DNA from: Oscillospiraceae bacterium
GTDB taxonomy: Bacteria; Bacillota; Clostridia; Oscillospirales; Ruminococcaceae
DNA length: 64,000 nucleotides
Assembly: GCA_025757845.1 (NCBI GenBank)
Contig: CP107211.1
Span: forward strand, 2,170,001-2,234,000
Direction: 5' to 3'
In this document: positions 13,639-21,158 of the stretch, one piece after another
How the letters are laid out: every line of letters begins with the position of its first letter
Position numbering within the stretch: the first letter of the stretch is position 1
The notes under the pieces: generated by a model
What the model saw: the letters and a program-made list of their open reading frames with translations, nothing else
Told to the model about the DNA's origin: nothing
The model's database searches: none
Translations under genes and position numbers: made by a program

Positions 13639-14021
13639 ACCGTTTCCACGCCTTTCTTTTTCAGAGGTTCAGGCCCCGTTCCATAGTCCGGCACCCAGCC
13701 GCCCGGCCAGTCGTGCCGCTGGCTGCGTTCGTATTTCTTGACCATTGCGGCCAGCTGAATAGCTTCCACCGCTGCGTGGATTGCCACATCATAAATGAGA
13801 TTCAGGTGCTCCCGCTTCATGGGTTCGTTTCTCTTGACATCTCGCCACAGCCGGATTGTCAAGCCAAAGTGGAGCTTCCGCACCTCGTCTATCAGTTCGT
13901 CCAGTTCTTCCCGGATCACCGCATACCCTTCATGCGGACTTGCGAACATCCGAAAGCGGCGGTTTGCTGCCGCCAGCTCCTTCTTTGCCAGAGCACGGAC
14001 ATCTTTTGTGATAACGTCCAT
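13635..14021 (-). CDS. Phage protein with possible MazG-like helical fold
   Basis: 128 residues. SPHEGYAVIREELDELIDEV contains a Glu-rich EELDELIDE helix reminiscent of the EExxE metal-binding helix of MazG-like NTP pyrophosphatases. A second helix (IYDVAIHAAVEAIQLAAMV) could supply the partner residues. The match is partial and the assignment tentative. The start follows GGAGGAATAACC. Nucleotide-pool clean-up would fit the nearby HD hydrolase. Confidence 0.5.
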   Translation of the reverse strand: MDVITKDVRALAKKELAAANRRFRMFASPHEGYAVIREELDELIDEVRKLHFGLTIRLWRDVKRNEPMKREHLNLIYDVAIHAAVEAIQLAAMVKKYERSQRHDWPGGWVPDYGTGPEPLKKKGVETV

Positions 14022-14023
14022 GG

Positions 14024-14671
14024 TTATTCCTCCGCCCGGCTCTTGATTTCAGCCAGCAGATCATCCAATGGAACATCGGCGAGGCAAAACCCGGCTTCTC
14101 CTTCATCCTCGGTAGAGACCCAGAGTGTAGAGGGAAAGTACAAAGCGGGGCGAACACCACAGGAGTAGCCGTACCAGCCGCTGTAGCCGGAGCCACCGGT
14201 GTTGACGAACCAGACGAGGCTGCCATTGCTGGTGTACGGAGAGCAATTCGGCGTACCGTAAGGCGTCGCCAACCACCACGGCGTATCTACCTTCGGGATC
14301 AGCCGCCAATACTTTCCATACTGACGCAGGGTCAACAGGCCGATTCTGTATTCAACGGTTCCGTATTCGGTCTGTCCGGTTGTGTCCTGCAGGTCGATCT
14401 TGAACGGAATAAAAGTATCCAGCGGCGTACCCTTCTCGGTAAACTCTGCCAGACAGTTACCCAGATACTTCATAACATCGCTCCGGCGCAGATCGTTGGG
14501 ACACTCCGGGTCGTCGCCGTCACGGAACGGCATTTTCGTCCAAATGTCCTTTGCCAGCACCAGACAATCGTGTTCGTCTGCATCCAGCTTCACAAACTCT
14601 TTGCCCAGCGCCTTGAAGATGCCGCCATTTTTCACATTGCCCAAAGTTGTGCTTTTCAAAATCTTGCTCAT
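14024..14671 (-). CDS. DUF6273 domain protein
   Basis: 215 residues. The C-terminal half (WWLATPYGTPN, SNGSLVWFVNTGGSGYSGWY, GYSCGVRPALYF) matches the DUF6273 pattern, which resembles the formylglycine-generating-enzyme/C-type-lectin fold. The N-terminal part carries LGKEFVKLDADEHDCLVLAK. Such domains often serve as display or binding modules; the role in an early phage operon is unknown. No reverse transcriptase or template repeat is near, so it is not evidently a diversity-generating target. The start follows AAGGAGAAACGACC. Confidence 0.7.
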   Translation of the reverse strand: MSKILKSTTLGNVKNGGIFKALGKEFVKLDADEHDCLVLAKDIWTKMPFRDGDDPECPNDLRRSDVMKYLGNCLAEFTEKGTPLDTFIPFKIDLQDTTGQTEYGTVEYRIGLLTLRQYGKYWRLIPKVDTPWWLATPYGTPNCSPYTSNGSLVWFVNTGGSGYSGWYGYSCGVRPALYFPSTLWVSTEDEGEAGFCLADVPLDDLLAEIKSRAEE

Positions 14672-14689
14672 GGTCGTTTCTCCTTCTTA

Positions 14690-15331
14690 TTACTCCTGCT
14701 GCTCGGAATCCTTTTCGGTGTTCAAATCATCGAACGTCTGTTCCGGTTCTTCCTGTTCACCGATGTGAGTTTCTGCCAGCATTGCAACCAGTTCTTGCAG
14801 CTTTGCTTCTGCGTAGTCCGGCACCGTATATGCCATAACGGCGGCTCGTACCCTCATGCCGTTCTTCACGACATAATAAACCGTTCCGTCGGTTTGTTTT
14901 CTCTGGTAATAGCGGATAAAACCGTTATTCTTAATTTCATCCTCCAGCGGCGCAAGGTGCGACTGACAGATAATGCCGACCATGTGGCGATCCTCGGTCA
15001 CAAGCGGGATAAGGATTTCTCCACTGCAGTAAATACCGATGCCCAGTTTCTTCACTTCGACTTCATCCTTAATTGTGTCGTCAAGATTGAAACCCTGAAA
15101 ATCAATTTTGTATGCACAGTCGAAGTCGTTGTAAACCACCTTTTCGATCATGGTATCCTCGCTGATTCCCAGCATAGCGCCCATCTGGTTACGGTTCAGC
15201 GGACGCGGGAAACCGGTAGCGCAGTAAATCGCCGACGCAGTTCCAATGTAGAAATCATCACTCTCGTCGTTATGGAAAACATTGCAGACAAGCTGCCGCT
15301 TGACCATCTTTGTCAGCCCTGAAAGTTTCAT
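14690..15331 (-). CDS. Unknown phage protein (213 residues)
   Basis: Starts MKLSGLTKMVKRQLVCNVFH, with a mixed alpha/beta middle (KKLGIGIYCSGEILIPLVTE, NGMRVRAAVMAYTV) and an acidic Glu/Asp/Gln-rich tail of about 30 residues. Acidic tails are common in ssDNA-binding and other replication accessory proteins, but no fold can be assigned. It overlaps the 61-residue gene upstream by 4 bases, so the two are probably translated together. Confidence 0.6.
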   Translation of the reverse strand: MKLSGLTKMVKRQLVCNVFHNDESDDFYIGTASAIYCATGFPRPLNRNQMGAMLGISEDTMIEKVVYNDFDCAYKIDFQGFNLDDTIKDEVEVKKLGIGIYCSGEILIPLVTEDRHMVGIICQSHLAPLEDEIKNNGFIRYYQRKQTDGTVYYVVKNGMRVRAAVMAYTVPDYAEAKLQELVAMLAETHIGEQEEPEQTFDDLNTEKDSEQQE

Positions 15332-15513
15332 CTTCTGACCACCTCCACGTCCGGTTTTTCCGTTTCCCTAAACCTCGGATAAAAGGTCATTGCGCACATC
15401 CGTGCCTCACGGAGTGCTGCATCTGAGCTTTTTGCGTCCAGCTTGTACGGTAGCTGCATCTTGTTTTTCGTGTAGCTGTCAATGCCGAACAGCATGATGC
15501 TGAACTTTGCCAT
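15328..15513 (-). CDS. Small unknown phage protein (61 residues)
   Basis: MAKFSIMLFGIDSYTKNKMQ, then a helical part with SSDAALREARMCAMTFYPRF. The start follows AGAAGGGAGTAGAAA. It overlaps the downstream 213-residue gene by 4 bases. Function unknown. Confidence 0.6.
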   Translation of the reverse strand: MAKFSIMLFGIDSYTKNKMQLPYKLDAKSSDAALREARMCAMTFYPRFRETEKPDVEVVRR

Positions 15514-15539
15514 TTTCTACTCCCTTCTGCTTAGTTTCT

Positions 15540-15592
15540 TTCGGCGGGCACTTCCGGGCTTGAACCGGGCGGGGCCTATTCCCTGTGCTCAC
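15540..15592 (-). ncRNA. Leader with tRNA T-arm-like element
   Basis: On the minus strand GCCCGGTTCAAGCCCGGAAG resembles a T-arm (CCGG, loop TTCAAGC, CCGG), flanked by GCAC and GTGC that can pair. It follows directly after an intrinsic terminator and precedes the ribosome site of the next gene. Whether it is processed or functional is unknown. Confidence 0.35.
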
Positions 15593-15593
15593 A

Positions 15594-15623
15594 TAAAAAG
15601 GAGCCGCCGCGCCGGGCGGCTCC
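15594..15623 (-). terminator. Rho-independent terminator after the prohibitin gene
   Basis: On the minus strand a GGAGCCGCC/GGCGGCTCC stem with a short loop is followed by TTTTTATG. It lies 6 bases beyond the stop codon of the SPFH gene. Confidence 0.75.
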
Positions 15624-15629
15624 AAAAGG

Positions 15630-16541
15630 TCAGTTGATGCCGTTGATAATTGGAATGCTGTTACCGTCGCCAACGTAGGCAGGCAGTTCACCGTTCCAGC
15701 GGGATTCCACATCGGTGATTTTGTAATATTCCAGCAGGTTGCTGTTCAGGCTGTCGTTCAAGGCGCGGTTTGCTTCCGCCTTTTTCTCTGCAACGTACAG
15801 CTCTGCGTCCGCTGCAACCTTAGACTTTTCCGCTTCCGCATTGGCTGCGATCAGGTCAGCGTCCGCCGTGGCCTGTGCTTCGACACGGCGCTTGTCGGCG
15901 TCCGTCTCGGCCTTTTCCTTCTCCTGCTGGGCCTTGACCTTCGCTTCCACCGCATCGGTGAAGGTATCGGTGAAGTCAAAATTGGTTACGCTGATATACT
16001 GCAGGTCGATGTTGTACTGTGCCAGCACTTCCCGCAGTTTCGTGTCCATCTGGGAAGCGACTGCATCCCGGTTGGAAATCAGGCTGCTTGCATCGTAGTG
16101 GGCAACTACAGCTTTCACCGTTTCAAGGACACGGGGAGTAATCAGGGTGTCCTCATACTTTTTGCCGACCTCTTTGTAGATGGTCATTGCATTTGCCTGA
16201 TTGATCCGGTAGCCAACCGCCACACTGGTGGAGACTTCCTGAATGTCAGAACTGAACGCTGACAAGTCCATGCTCATTTCCTGAACACGGTTATCCATCT
16301 TCACGATGGACTGCCACGGGGCCTTGAACACCACACCTGCGTCCTTCGTGCCATCCTCGACTTTGCCAAAGGTTGTGACGATGCCGGTATAACCGGTAGG
16401 GACATAGGACACACAGGAAATGCCGATAAAAATGACGGCCACCACCGCCGGGATGATTGCAGCTCTTTTTGCATCATCCGAGAAAATCAGGACTGCCAGC
16501 GCAATCAGTGCAAACAGTGCGCCGATAATAAAAAGAATCAT
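15630..16541 (-). CDS. Prohibitin/SPFH (Band 7) family membrane protein
   Basis: 303 residues. Two N-terminal hydrophobic segments (about 1-20 and 27-45) are followed by GYTGIVTTFGKVEDGTKDAG, the classical start of a Band 7 domain. A long Ala/Glu/Lys coiled coil follows (EAKVKAQQEKEKAETDADKR). SPFH proteins form membrane ring assemblies that scaffold or protect. In phages prohibitin-like genes are uncommon. It has its own terminator downstream and may therefore be a separately controlled accessory gene affecting membrane state or superinfection; that is inference. Confidence 0.85.
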   Translation of the reverse strand: MILFIIGALFALIALAVLIFSDDAKRAAIIPAVVAVIFIGISCVSYVPTGYTGIVTTFGKVEDGTKDAGVVFKAPWQSIVKMDNRVQEMSMDLSAFSSDIQEVSTSVAVGYRINQANAMTIYKEVGKKYEDTLITPRVLETVKAVVAHYDASSLISNRDAVASQMDTKLREVLAQYNIDLQYISVTNFDFTDTFTDAVEAKVKAQQEKEKAETDADKRRVEAQATADADLIAANAEAEKSKVAADAELYVAEKKAEANRALNDSLNSNLLEYYKITDVESRWNGELPAYVGDGNSIPIINGIN

Positions 16542-16632
16542 ATTTCCTCGCTTTCGCTCATTTGCTTATGTATGGGCGAAAGCTGGATTAAATCGGATCG
16601 TGGTAAATAGGGACGCCACTTTGATAATCCCA

Positions 16633-16854
16633 TTACAGGAAGCTCACCTGCCCCTCTGGATTCTTATTTTTCGTTTCGCGCGGCTTGTAGTCCTTTTCTT
16701 CGTTCAGGACATCAACCGGATTAAATTCAAACTGCTTGCAGCGGTTCGGGCTGACAATTTTCTTTTTATCCCGGATTTCTTTTCTTGCTTCACAGTAAAT
16801 TAGATCGTCGTCCTGCAGGGACGCCAGTGAACAATATCTGCAATACTGGGTCAT
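16633..16854 (-). CDS. Small zinc-binding-like phage protein (73 residues)
   Basis: MTQYCRYCSLASLQDDDLIY followed by CEARKEIRDKKKIVSPNRCK. The CxxC-x(n)-C-x(n)-C arrangement resembles small phage and clostridial treble-clef-like proteins. Its ATG is one base from the stop of the upstream gene. Function unknown. Confidence 0.6.
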   Translation of the reverse strand: MTQYCRYCSLASLQDDDLIYCEARKEIRDKKKIVSPNRCKQFEFNPVDVLNEEKDYKPRETKNKNPEGQVSFL

Positions 16855-16855
16855 T

Positions 16856-17065
16856 TCACAGCTCCAATGCGTCGATAATCTCCGCTACCATATCATTTAG
16901 AAAAGCAGCAAGCCTACGCAGAAGTGACCTTTTGGGCTGGTTGTCGTTCGGCTTGCGGCTGTCGTTCTCAATTTCAATTCCGACAACATAGTTATTGTCT
17001 CCGACAACCGTTTGCTGGATTTGAATTGCATTATTTCCTGCCTTTTGAGACTGCTTCACATCCAT
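16856..17065 (-). CDS. Small protein with QKAGNNAIQIQQ motif (69 residues)
   Basis: MDVKQSQKAGNNAIQIQQTV then VGDNNYVVGIEIEND: short polar beta-repeat-like units (N-x-Q, G-D-N-N) seen at the start of various unnamed bacterial proteins. A basic helical C-terminus with LLRRLAAFLNDMVAEI follows. The start follows GAGAGGGACGAAGT. Function unknown. Confidence 0.55.
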   Translation of the reverse strand: MDVKQSQKAGNNAIQIQQTVVGDNNYVVGIEIENDSRKPNDNQPKRSLLRRLAAFLNDMVAEIIDALEL

Positions 17066-17307
17066 ACTTCGTCCCTCTCGTATTGATCTTTCAGGGCAAA
17101 GTAAGTATCGAAAATGAGCTTGTGCCCCGTCCCGGACGTTTCATGCTCGACCACTTCCCTGACGGGTAAAGTCACCCTTTCGCCAAATCGTCCCTTGAAA
17201 ATTCTCATTTCAAGCGATCCATCCCGGATGTTTCGCATATATTCAAACCCATACCCATCCTTCTGGGCCTCTGCTGCAACTTCTTCCAGCGCTCTTTTTA
17301 TCTTCAC
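17056..17307 (-). CDS. Small unknown phage protein (83 residues)
   Basis: Begins with helix MKIKRALEEVAAEAQKDGYG, then strands (LEMRIFKGRFGERVTLPVRE) and HKLIFDTYFALKDQYERDEV. A compact alpha/beta protein. It overlaps the gene below by 10 bases. No family recognised. Confidence 0.55.
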   Translation of the reverse strand: MKIKRALEEVAAEAQKDGYGFEYMRNIRDGSLEMRIFKGRFGERVTLPVREVVEHETSGTGHKLIFDTYFALKDQYERDEVWM

Positions 17308-17310
17308 CGC

Positions 17311-17805
17311 TCACCCTCCAAGCGTCGGATCAGGGCATTCCCATTTGTAGTCCTTAAATTTGATTCTCCGGTTCGTGACAAGTCTGCCCTCCACGATCTC
17401 AATTTCCCTGTTGAACTCCAAACCCATTTCATATCCATACACGCGGAAATCCACATTGTACTTTTTGGACATTTCAATGTAGGGCGTTTCATCAACGTTC
17501 CATGCTGCTTTCATGCTTACAACAAGGATCGGCTTTTCATCTTCTCTGTAAGAATCCCCGTAGACCCCCTTTTCAACAAAGTTTCTTTTCGTTCCTTCGA
17601 TATAAGCGTCCTCGATCGTATCCAAGCGCATCTCGCGGGCTTTCGGATCATGTTCAAATACGACAGCGTCATCTACAAGTTCATCTTCGTATGAGCCATC
17701 TCTAAACCACTTTGTGAAGTAGCAGTGCAGGCATTCTTCCACCCACCGCTTAATATCTTCCGGCTTTCCGCGGATTTTAAGTTTTCCTTTTACCCAGTTC
17801 GCCAT
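17311..17805 (-). CDS. Api92/YubB-like ferredoxin-fold protein
   Basis: 164 residues. The start MANWVKGKLKIRGKPEDIKR matches the MANWCxNxLxIxG opening of Api92/YubB (DUF1281-type) proteins of plasmids and phages. A C-terminal aromatic/acidic stretch (AWNVDETPYIEMSKKYNVDF) with W and P fits the same family. Their role is not known. The start follows GAGGAATAAACT. One cysteine usually present near the start is replaced by valine. Confidence 0.65.
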   Translation of the reverse strand: MANWVKGKLKIRGKPEDIKRWVEECLHCYFTKWFRDGSYEDELVDDAVVFEHDPKAREMRLDTIEDAYIEGTKRNFVEKGVYGDSYREDEKPILVVSMKAAWNVDETPYIEMSKKYNVDFRVYGYEMGLEFNREIEIVEGRLVTNRRIKFKDYKWECPDPTLGG

Positions 17806-17808
17806 AGT

Positions 17809-18345
17809 TTATTCCTCCTTCAAAACCCATACTCTATGATTTCCACAGCCGTTCCACTTCTCGGCATTCTCGTGAGTGTCCACAGCTACATCAAGGTGTT
17901 TTCCCTGAATGGCGGCTCCTTTGTCCTGCACAATGCGGATTCCTACGCCCTCAATGTACAGAACCGTTCCATACGGAAAGATGGACGTGTCCGCTGCCAC
18001 AGTGACGCCTGCCTGTATAGGCTGGCCGCTGGCCGTAATTCCGTGTCCTTCTCCGCAGATATGTTCGTACTGTTCTGTGCAATATGCCGTGCAGAAAAAT
18101 GTACCTGCCTCTGTCAGCTCGATTTTCCTGTCCGCTGTTTCATCAAGGCGAATTTGCAGAGAATCAATAACTTCTTCGTCCTCTACAGCCCGGTCAAGCC
18201 AGTTCTGGGCACGGCTTGCGTAAATATCCCGCTGGGTCTCAAGGTCTGCAATACGGCCTTTCAGTACGCCGACCTTTGCGCTGTTGACGATCTCAGCCGC
18301 GAAGAACAGCACCAGAATTGCTTTCATTTTCCGTGTCATTTCCAA
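17809..18345 (-). CDS. 3D-domain (RlpA-fold) exported or membrane-anchored protein
   Basis: 178 residues. An N-terminal hydrophobic segment (MKAILVLFFAAEIVNSA) is followed by a coiled coil (about 28-75). Then comes a 3D domain: FFCTAYC, GITASGQPIQAGVTVAADTS, FPYGTVLYIEGVGIRIVQDK and HLDVAVDTHENA, with the conserved aspartates. 3D domains are the catalytic core of MltA/RlpA-type peptidoglycan-acting proteins. In phages such proteins are cell-wall modifiers. The start lies within the end of the methyltransferase gene (53-base overlap). Confidence 0.8.
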   Translation of the reverse strand: MEMTRKMKAILVLFFAAEIVNSAKVGVLKGRIADLETQRDIYASRAQNWLDRAVEDEEVIDSLQIRLDETADRKIELTEAGTFFCTAYCTEQYEHICGEGHGITASGQPIQAGVTVAADTSIFPYGTVLYIEGVGIRIVQDKGAAIQGKHLDVAVDTHENAEKWNGCGNHRVWVLKEE

Positions 18346-19706
18346 ACCACCTTTTTGTTACTGCAATTGGAAATTCTTCAATTTCAGACGCCCACACTGC
18401 TGTACCTGCTCCATATGCCGTCTCCCACACAAGCGGGAAACCGCCAATTCCATCAAACAGGCTTCCCAGTGTTGGCTTATCTTTCAGGTATGGCCGCATC
18501 TTCTGGGCAATCCAGAACCACTGCGGAAGGGCAATGCTGTTTCCCAGTGCCTTATAGCGCGGCGTATCTGCCGGTTTATGCTTTTTTCCTTTGGTGTCCG
18601 TCCATTCCCCGATGTCTGTCCATCCGTCCGGGTATCCCTGCAGGCGCTCACATTCCGTCGGGGTCAATCTTCGGACGATCCAGCGCACGACACGTTCCGC
18701 CACAAGGCATTCCCCACCGTTTCCGATATTTCCCGTTTTCGCTTTCAGTGTTGCACTGCTGTCGCTTTCCTTGTATGTAGAGAAAGTCTGCTCGCTATAG
18801 GTTTTTCTTTCAGCAACCTGCGGCCCCGCTGTCGTCCCGGTATTCTTGCAACTCAAGGCTGCCGCCTTGCTTCCGGTAACAGCTCCGTTGTACAGATCGA
18901 CCGCAATAGCCGTATAGTCTGTGACGCGGCTCTCATGATCCCCGGTAATGGTCGGAACTGTCTTACCGTTGCCATTTCCACGAGCGTCAAAGACGATTGG
19001 CTGGAAAAGGGTCTGGTCTTGAAGCGTCGAGAGCGTTCCCGTCTTTTCTGTCTGCACCAGTGCGCCTTTCCCGCCTCCTGCACATCCCGAACGGATTTTC
19101 AGGGTGTAGGCTGCCTCCCCTGCCACCACTCGATCATGTCCAGCAGGGCAGTTTTGAGTAAATCCGGTAACGCTTTGCCACGTCGGGATGCTCTTGTCAG
19201 GATTCCCTGACAGGCCCGTGCGCTCAAAAAGTATCTCTGCGGCACATTGACCTCTAAAATCTGCGACAACTGCGATACGCTTTCTACGCTGGGGCACTCC
19301 CCAACGTTCAGCGTTGAGCAACCGCCATGCCAGAGACCAGCCGTTTCCGATGATTGCTCCGGCCTTGCACCATCGTCCCCCCCCCCGCAGGTCGAGGAAT
19401 TGAAACGTCTGGTTGTGCCGCGTGGGCAAGTTTTTCCAGCACGGTTCTGAAATCTTCTCCGCCGTTTGAGCTGAAAGCTCCGGGAACATTTTCCCAGATA
19501 GCGAAAGCTGGATACATTCCATTTGTGGCAACCCTCATTTCTACAATAACTCTTATGGCTTCTGTGAACAGACCGGAATTTTTCCCCTCAAGGCCAGCTC
19601 TCAAGCCTGCCATGGACAAATCCTGACAAGGCGAACCAAACGTGATGCAGTCCACGGGTTCAATCTGGTCTCCATGGATTTTAGTAATGTCGCCCAAATG
19701 AATCAT
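18293..19706 (-). pseudogene. Circularly permuted cytosine-5 DNA methyltransferase, frameshifted at a G10 tract
   Basis: Two overlapping frames together make one protein. The first (from 19706) has ITFGSPCQDLS (motif IV, residues 21-31) and IWENVPG (motif VI). The second continues with GNGWSLAWRLLNAERWGVPQ, RRKRI (motif VIII), RRLTPTECERLQGYPDGWTD (motif IX) and YKALGNSIALP (motif X). After these comes LGSLFDGIGGFPL and VWASEIEEFP, which are motifs I/II, normally at the N-terminus. The frames meet at ten C on the + strand (19377-19386). Nine would restore one continuous frame. It is either phase-variable, a programmed slip or a sequencing error, so it may still be functional. Confidence 0.85.
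19377..19386 (-). repeat. Homopolymer G10 tract inside the methyltransferase gene
   Basis: Ten consecutive C on the + strand (G on the coding strand). It lies in the RPAGGGRW segment between motifs VI and VIII. Loss of one base joins the two coding frames. Tracts of this length are typical slipped-strand switches. Confidence 0.85.
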
Positions 19707-19903
19707 TCTTCTGCCTCTTTAGATTTAATTGCCATCCACCACAGTGCGGCATGAAGCGCGAAGCCCGGACAAGCCTGAACCGTTACCTGACTTGCCACAA
19801 CCTTAATCGCTTCTTCGATTTCTTCTTGTTTCGGCATTGTCGCGTGAAGGAATCTCGCCTGTGCAATTTTCTCCAAAATCCTTATTGCATCGACGTAAAG
19901 CAC
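19703..19903 (-). CDS. Small unknown phage protein (66 residues)
   Basis: Starts at a GTG after AGGAGGTAAAAAGA. Helical: LYVDAIRILEKIAQARFLHA, then KQEEIEEAIKVVASQ and CPGFALHAALWWMAIKSKEA. It overlaps the methyltransferase start by 4 bases (ATGA), implying coupling. Function unknown; it could be a small accessory of the methyltransferase. Confidence 0.6.
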   Translation of the reverse strand: MLYVDAIRILEKIAQARFLHATMPKQEEIEEAIKVVASQVTVQACPGFALHAALWWMAIKSKEAEE

Positions 19904-19939
19904 TCTTTTTACCTCCTATTGATTTTTTCATAGTTCTTG

Positions 19940-20016
19940 CACGGGTGGCCGGAATCGAACCGGCTTGCCTACCGATGGGGGATCAGGACGGCGGACAACT
20001 TCCTTGCTGCACCCGC
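19940..20016 (-). ncRNA. tRNA-like element with intact acceptor and T arms
   Basis: On the minus strand GCGGGTG pairs with CACCCGT at the ends, and GCCGG-TTCGATT-CCGGC forms a perfect T-arm, in about 76 bases. The D-arm is poor (GCAA/TTGT with a 5-base loop) and no proper 5-base-pair anticodon stem with a 7-base loop can be drawn. No CCA is encoded. It is therefore a degenerate tRNA or a tRNA-like phage RNA, not a normal tRNA. Confidence 0.4.
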
Positions 20017-20301
20017 ATATCAGAACCCACCGCGCAAGAGAGCAGCGCGGCGGGCCGGTCTTAGTCAAGCAGACCTTCCACCTTTGGCTTGGGTGGATCG
20101 GACAAGGCATTTCTTCGCTCATGCGGCGTGCACGCCCAAATCGGTTTCCGCACCGTCATGCGGGCGTAGCTTGGCAGAAAGGCAGCGTGGTCTTGCACCA
20201 GCTTACACGGGAGAAACGCCGCCATACGGCACCCTCTGCCCCTGTCGGTGCGTCAAATTATGGACAAACGCACCGGCTTCCATGAATACCTGCTGCAAAG
20301 C

Positions 20302-20368
20302 GGCGCGGACGGGGTGTGGCCCCGCTGTCGGCTTCTCCCTGCGTCGTTTCAGGGTTCAGCCCCGCGCC
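20302..20368 (-). ncRNA. Cloverleaf-like RNA element after a terminator
   Basis: On the minus strand GGCGCGG closes with CCGCGCC over 67 bases. Inside are a CCCTG/CAGGG stem within GGCT/AGCC and a GGGG-CCACA-CCCC hairpin. It starts directly after TTTTATATG of the upstream terminator, the same arrangement as the element at 22084-22147. Confidence 0.45.
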
Positions 20369-20369
20369 A

Positions 20370-20406
20370 TATAAAAGCCGCCGCGCTGACGCGGTGCGTG
20401 GCGGCT
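20370..20406 (-). terminator. Rho-independent terminator after the 57-residue gene
   Basis: On the minus strand AGCCGCC pairs with GGCGGCT, followed by TTTATATGG. It begins 4 bases beyond the stop codon of the small Cys protein. Confidence 0.55.
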
Positions 20407-20409
20407 CAT

Positions 20410-20583
20410 TCATACCTTAGATGTTTTTGTATCAGCAGCACCCTTGGTTTTTTCGTAACGTTCACAGTTCGTATCATAGCCACTGCACGGCGCACACCGC
20501 TTGTGGGTGATCTCGAACGTATGCCTGCACTGTTCATTTTTGTGCAGGGCTTTTTCGGTGGGACTTCTGTTATGTACCTTCAT
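20410..20583 (-). CDS. Small cysteine-containing phage protein (57 residues)
   Basis: MKVHNRSPTEKALHKNEQCR then HTFEITHKRCAPCSGYDTNC and a Lys/Thr-rich tail. Four cysteines (C, CxxC, C) suggest a metal site. The start follows CTGAGGATGTAA. It lies 8 bases after the HD hydrolase gene and ends in an intrinsic terminator. Function unknown. Confidence 0.65.
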   Translation of the reverse strand: MKVHNRSPTEKALHKNEQCRHTFEITHKRCAPCSGYDTNCERYEKTKGAADTKTSKV

Positions 20584-20591
20584 TTACATCC

Positions 20592-21158
20592 TCAGAAAGG
20601 AACTTCGTCGTAGTGTGTAGCGATCATATCTGCGAAGTGCAGACACAGGGCTTCCGGGTAGCGGTCATAAACAGCACTGAGCGTATCCCAGTCCTGCGAC
20701 CCGCTGTATGCTCCCATGTGCCAGCGAATCGCCACGATCTCCCGCGCCGTCAGCTTGATGTACTGCTGTGCCATGATGACGCTTCCTTCTCCATGGCCCA
20801 CCAGACCGGCGTCAAAGTATTCGTACTCACCTTTGCCTTTATCGCGGTACTTGCCCACCTTGCAATAGTCGTGCAGGAGCGCTGCCGCAAGAACTTCATT
20901 CCGGTGACATTTCTTGAAAGCGTGATTCGTTCTGCACAGTTCCATTGCCGCCTCTGCCACACAAACCGAGTGCTCACACAGACCGCCGGGATGGTTGGAA
21001 TGGTGCTTAATGCTTGCAGGCTTTTCAAAGAACCCTAAATCCACCATCTGCTGCCAAAGGTTTTCCGCTCCCGGACGATCAGCAAGGCCGCTCTCCGCCC
21101 AGAGAACCTCAAACTTTTCTTTCGGCTTCATGTCCTCATACAGTTTTTCGTTATCCAT
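20592..21158 (-). CDS. HD-domain phosphohydrolase
   Basis: 188 residues. The HD metal motif is complete: GGLCEHSVCVAEAAMEL (His), AAALLHDYCKVGKY (HD), a His in VGHGEGSVI and ADMIAT (Asp) near the end. The family hydrolyses nucleotides or cyclic nucleotides; phage members often act on nucleotide pools. The N-terminal 50 residues include a helical lead-in, KFEVLWAESGLADRP. The start follows GGAGCCGAACC. It lies in the leftward early operon among replication-linked small genes. Confidence 0.8.
   Translation of the reverse strand: MDNEKLYEDMKPKEKFEVLWAESGLADRPGAENLWQQMVDLGFFEKPASIKHHSNHPGGLCEHSVCVAEAAMELCRTNHAFKKCHRNEVLAAALLHDYCKVGKYRDKGKGEYEYFDAGLVGHGEGSVIMAQQYIKLTAREIVAIRWHMGAYSGSQDWDTLSAVYDRYPEALCLHFADMIATHYDEVPF

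Larger units (their letters stand above)
20017..20409 (-). other. Hairpin-dense non-coding stretch in the early operon
   Basis: No gene is supported. The minus strand holds several strong foldable units: a multi-arm element at 20302-20368, GGCGGCG/CGCTGCC enclosing 20181-20223, and a GGTGCGT/ACGCACC hairpin near 20243-20270. Short frames crossing it have tRNA-antisense-like composition. It may be one long structured RNA or several small ones. Confidence 0.45.

Noticed and set aside
14024..14671. Diversity-generating retroelement target
   Set aside because: The DUF6273 fold is suggestive, but no reverse transcriptase or template repeat lies in the window.
19928..20122. 64-codon minus strand frame over the tRNA-like element
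   Set aside because: No ribosome site and it reads through the acceptor and T stems, so non-coding is more likely.
19937..20374. 145-codon + strand frame
   Set aside because: Starts in tRNA-like antisense sequence and crosses strong hairpins; typical spurious frame.
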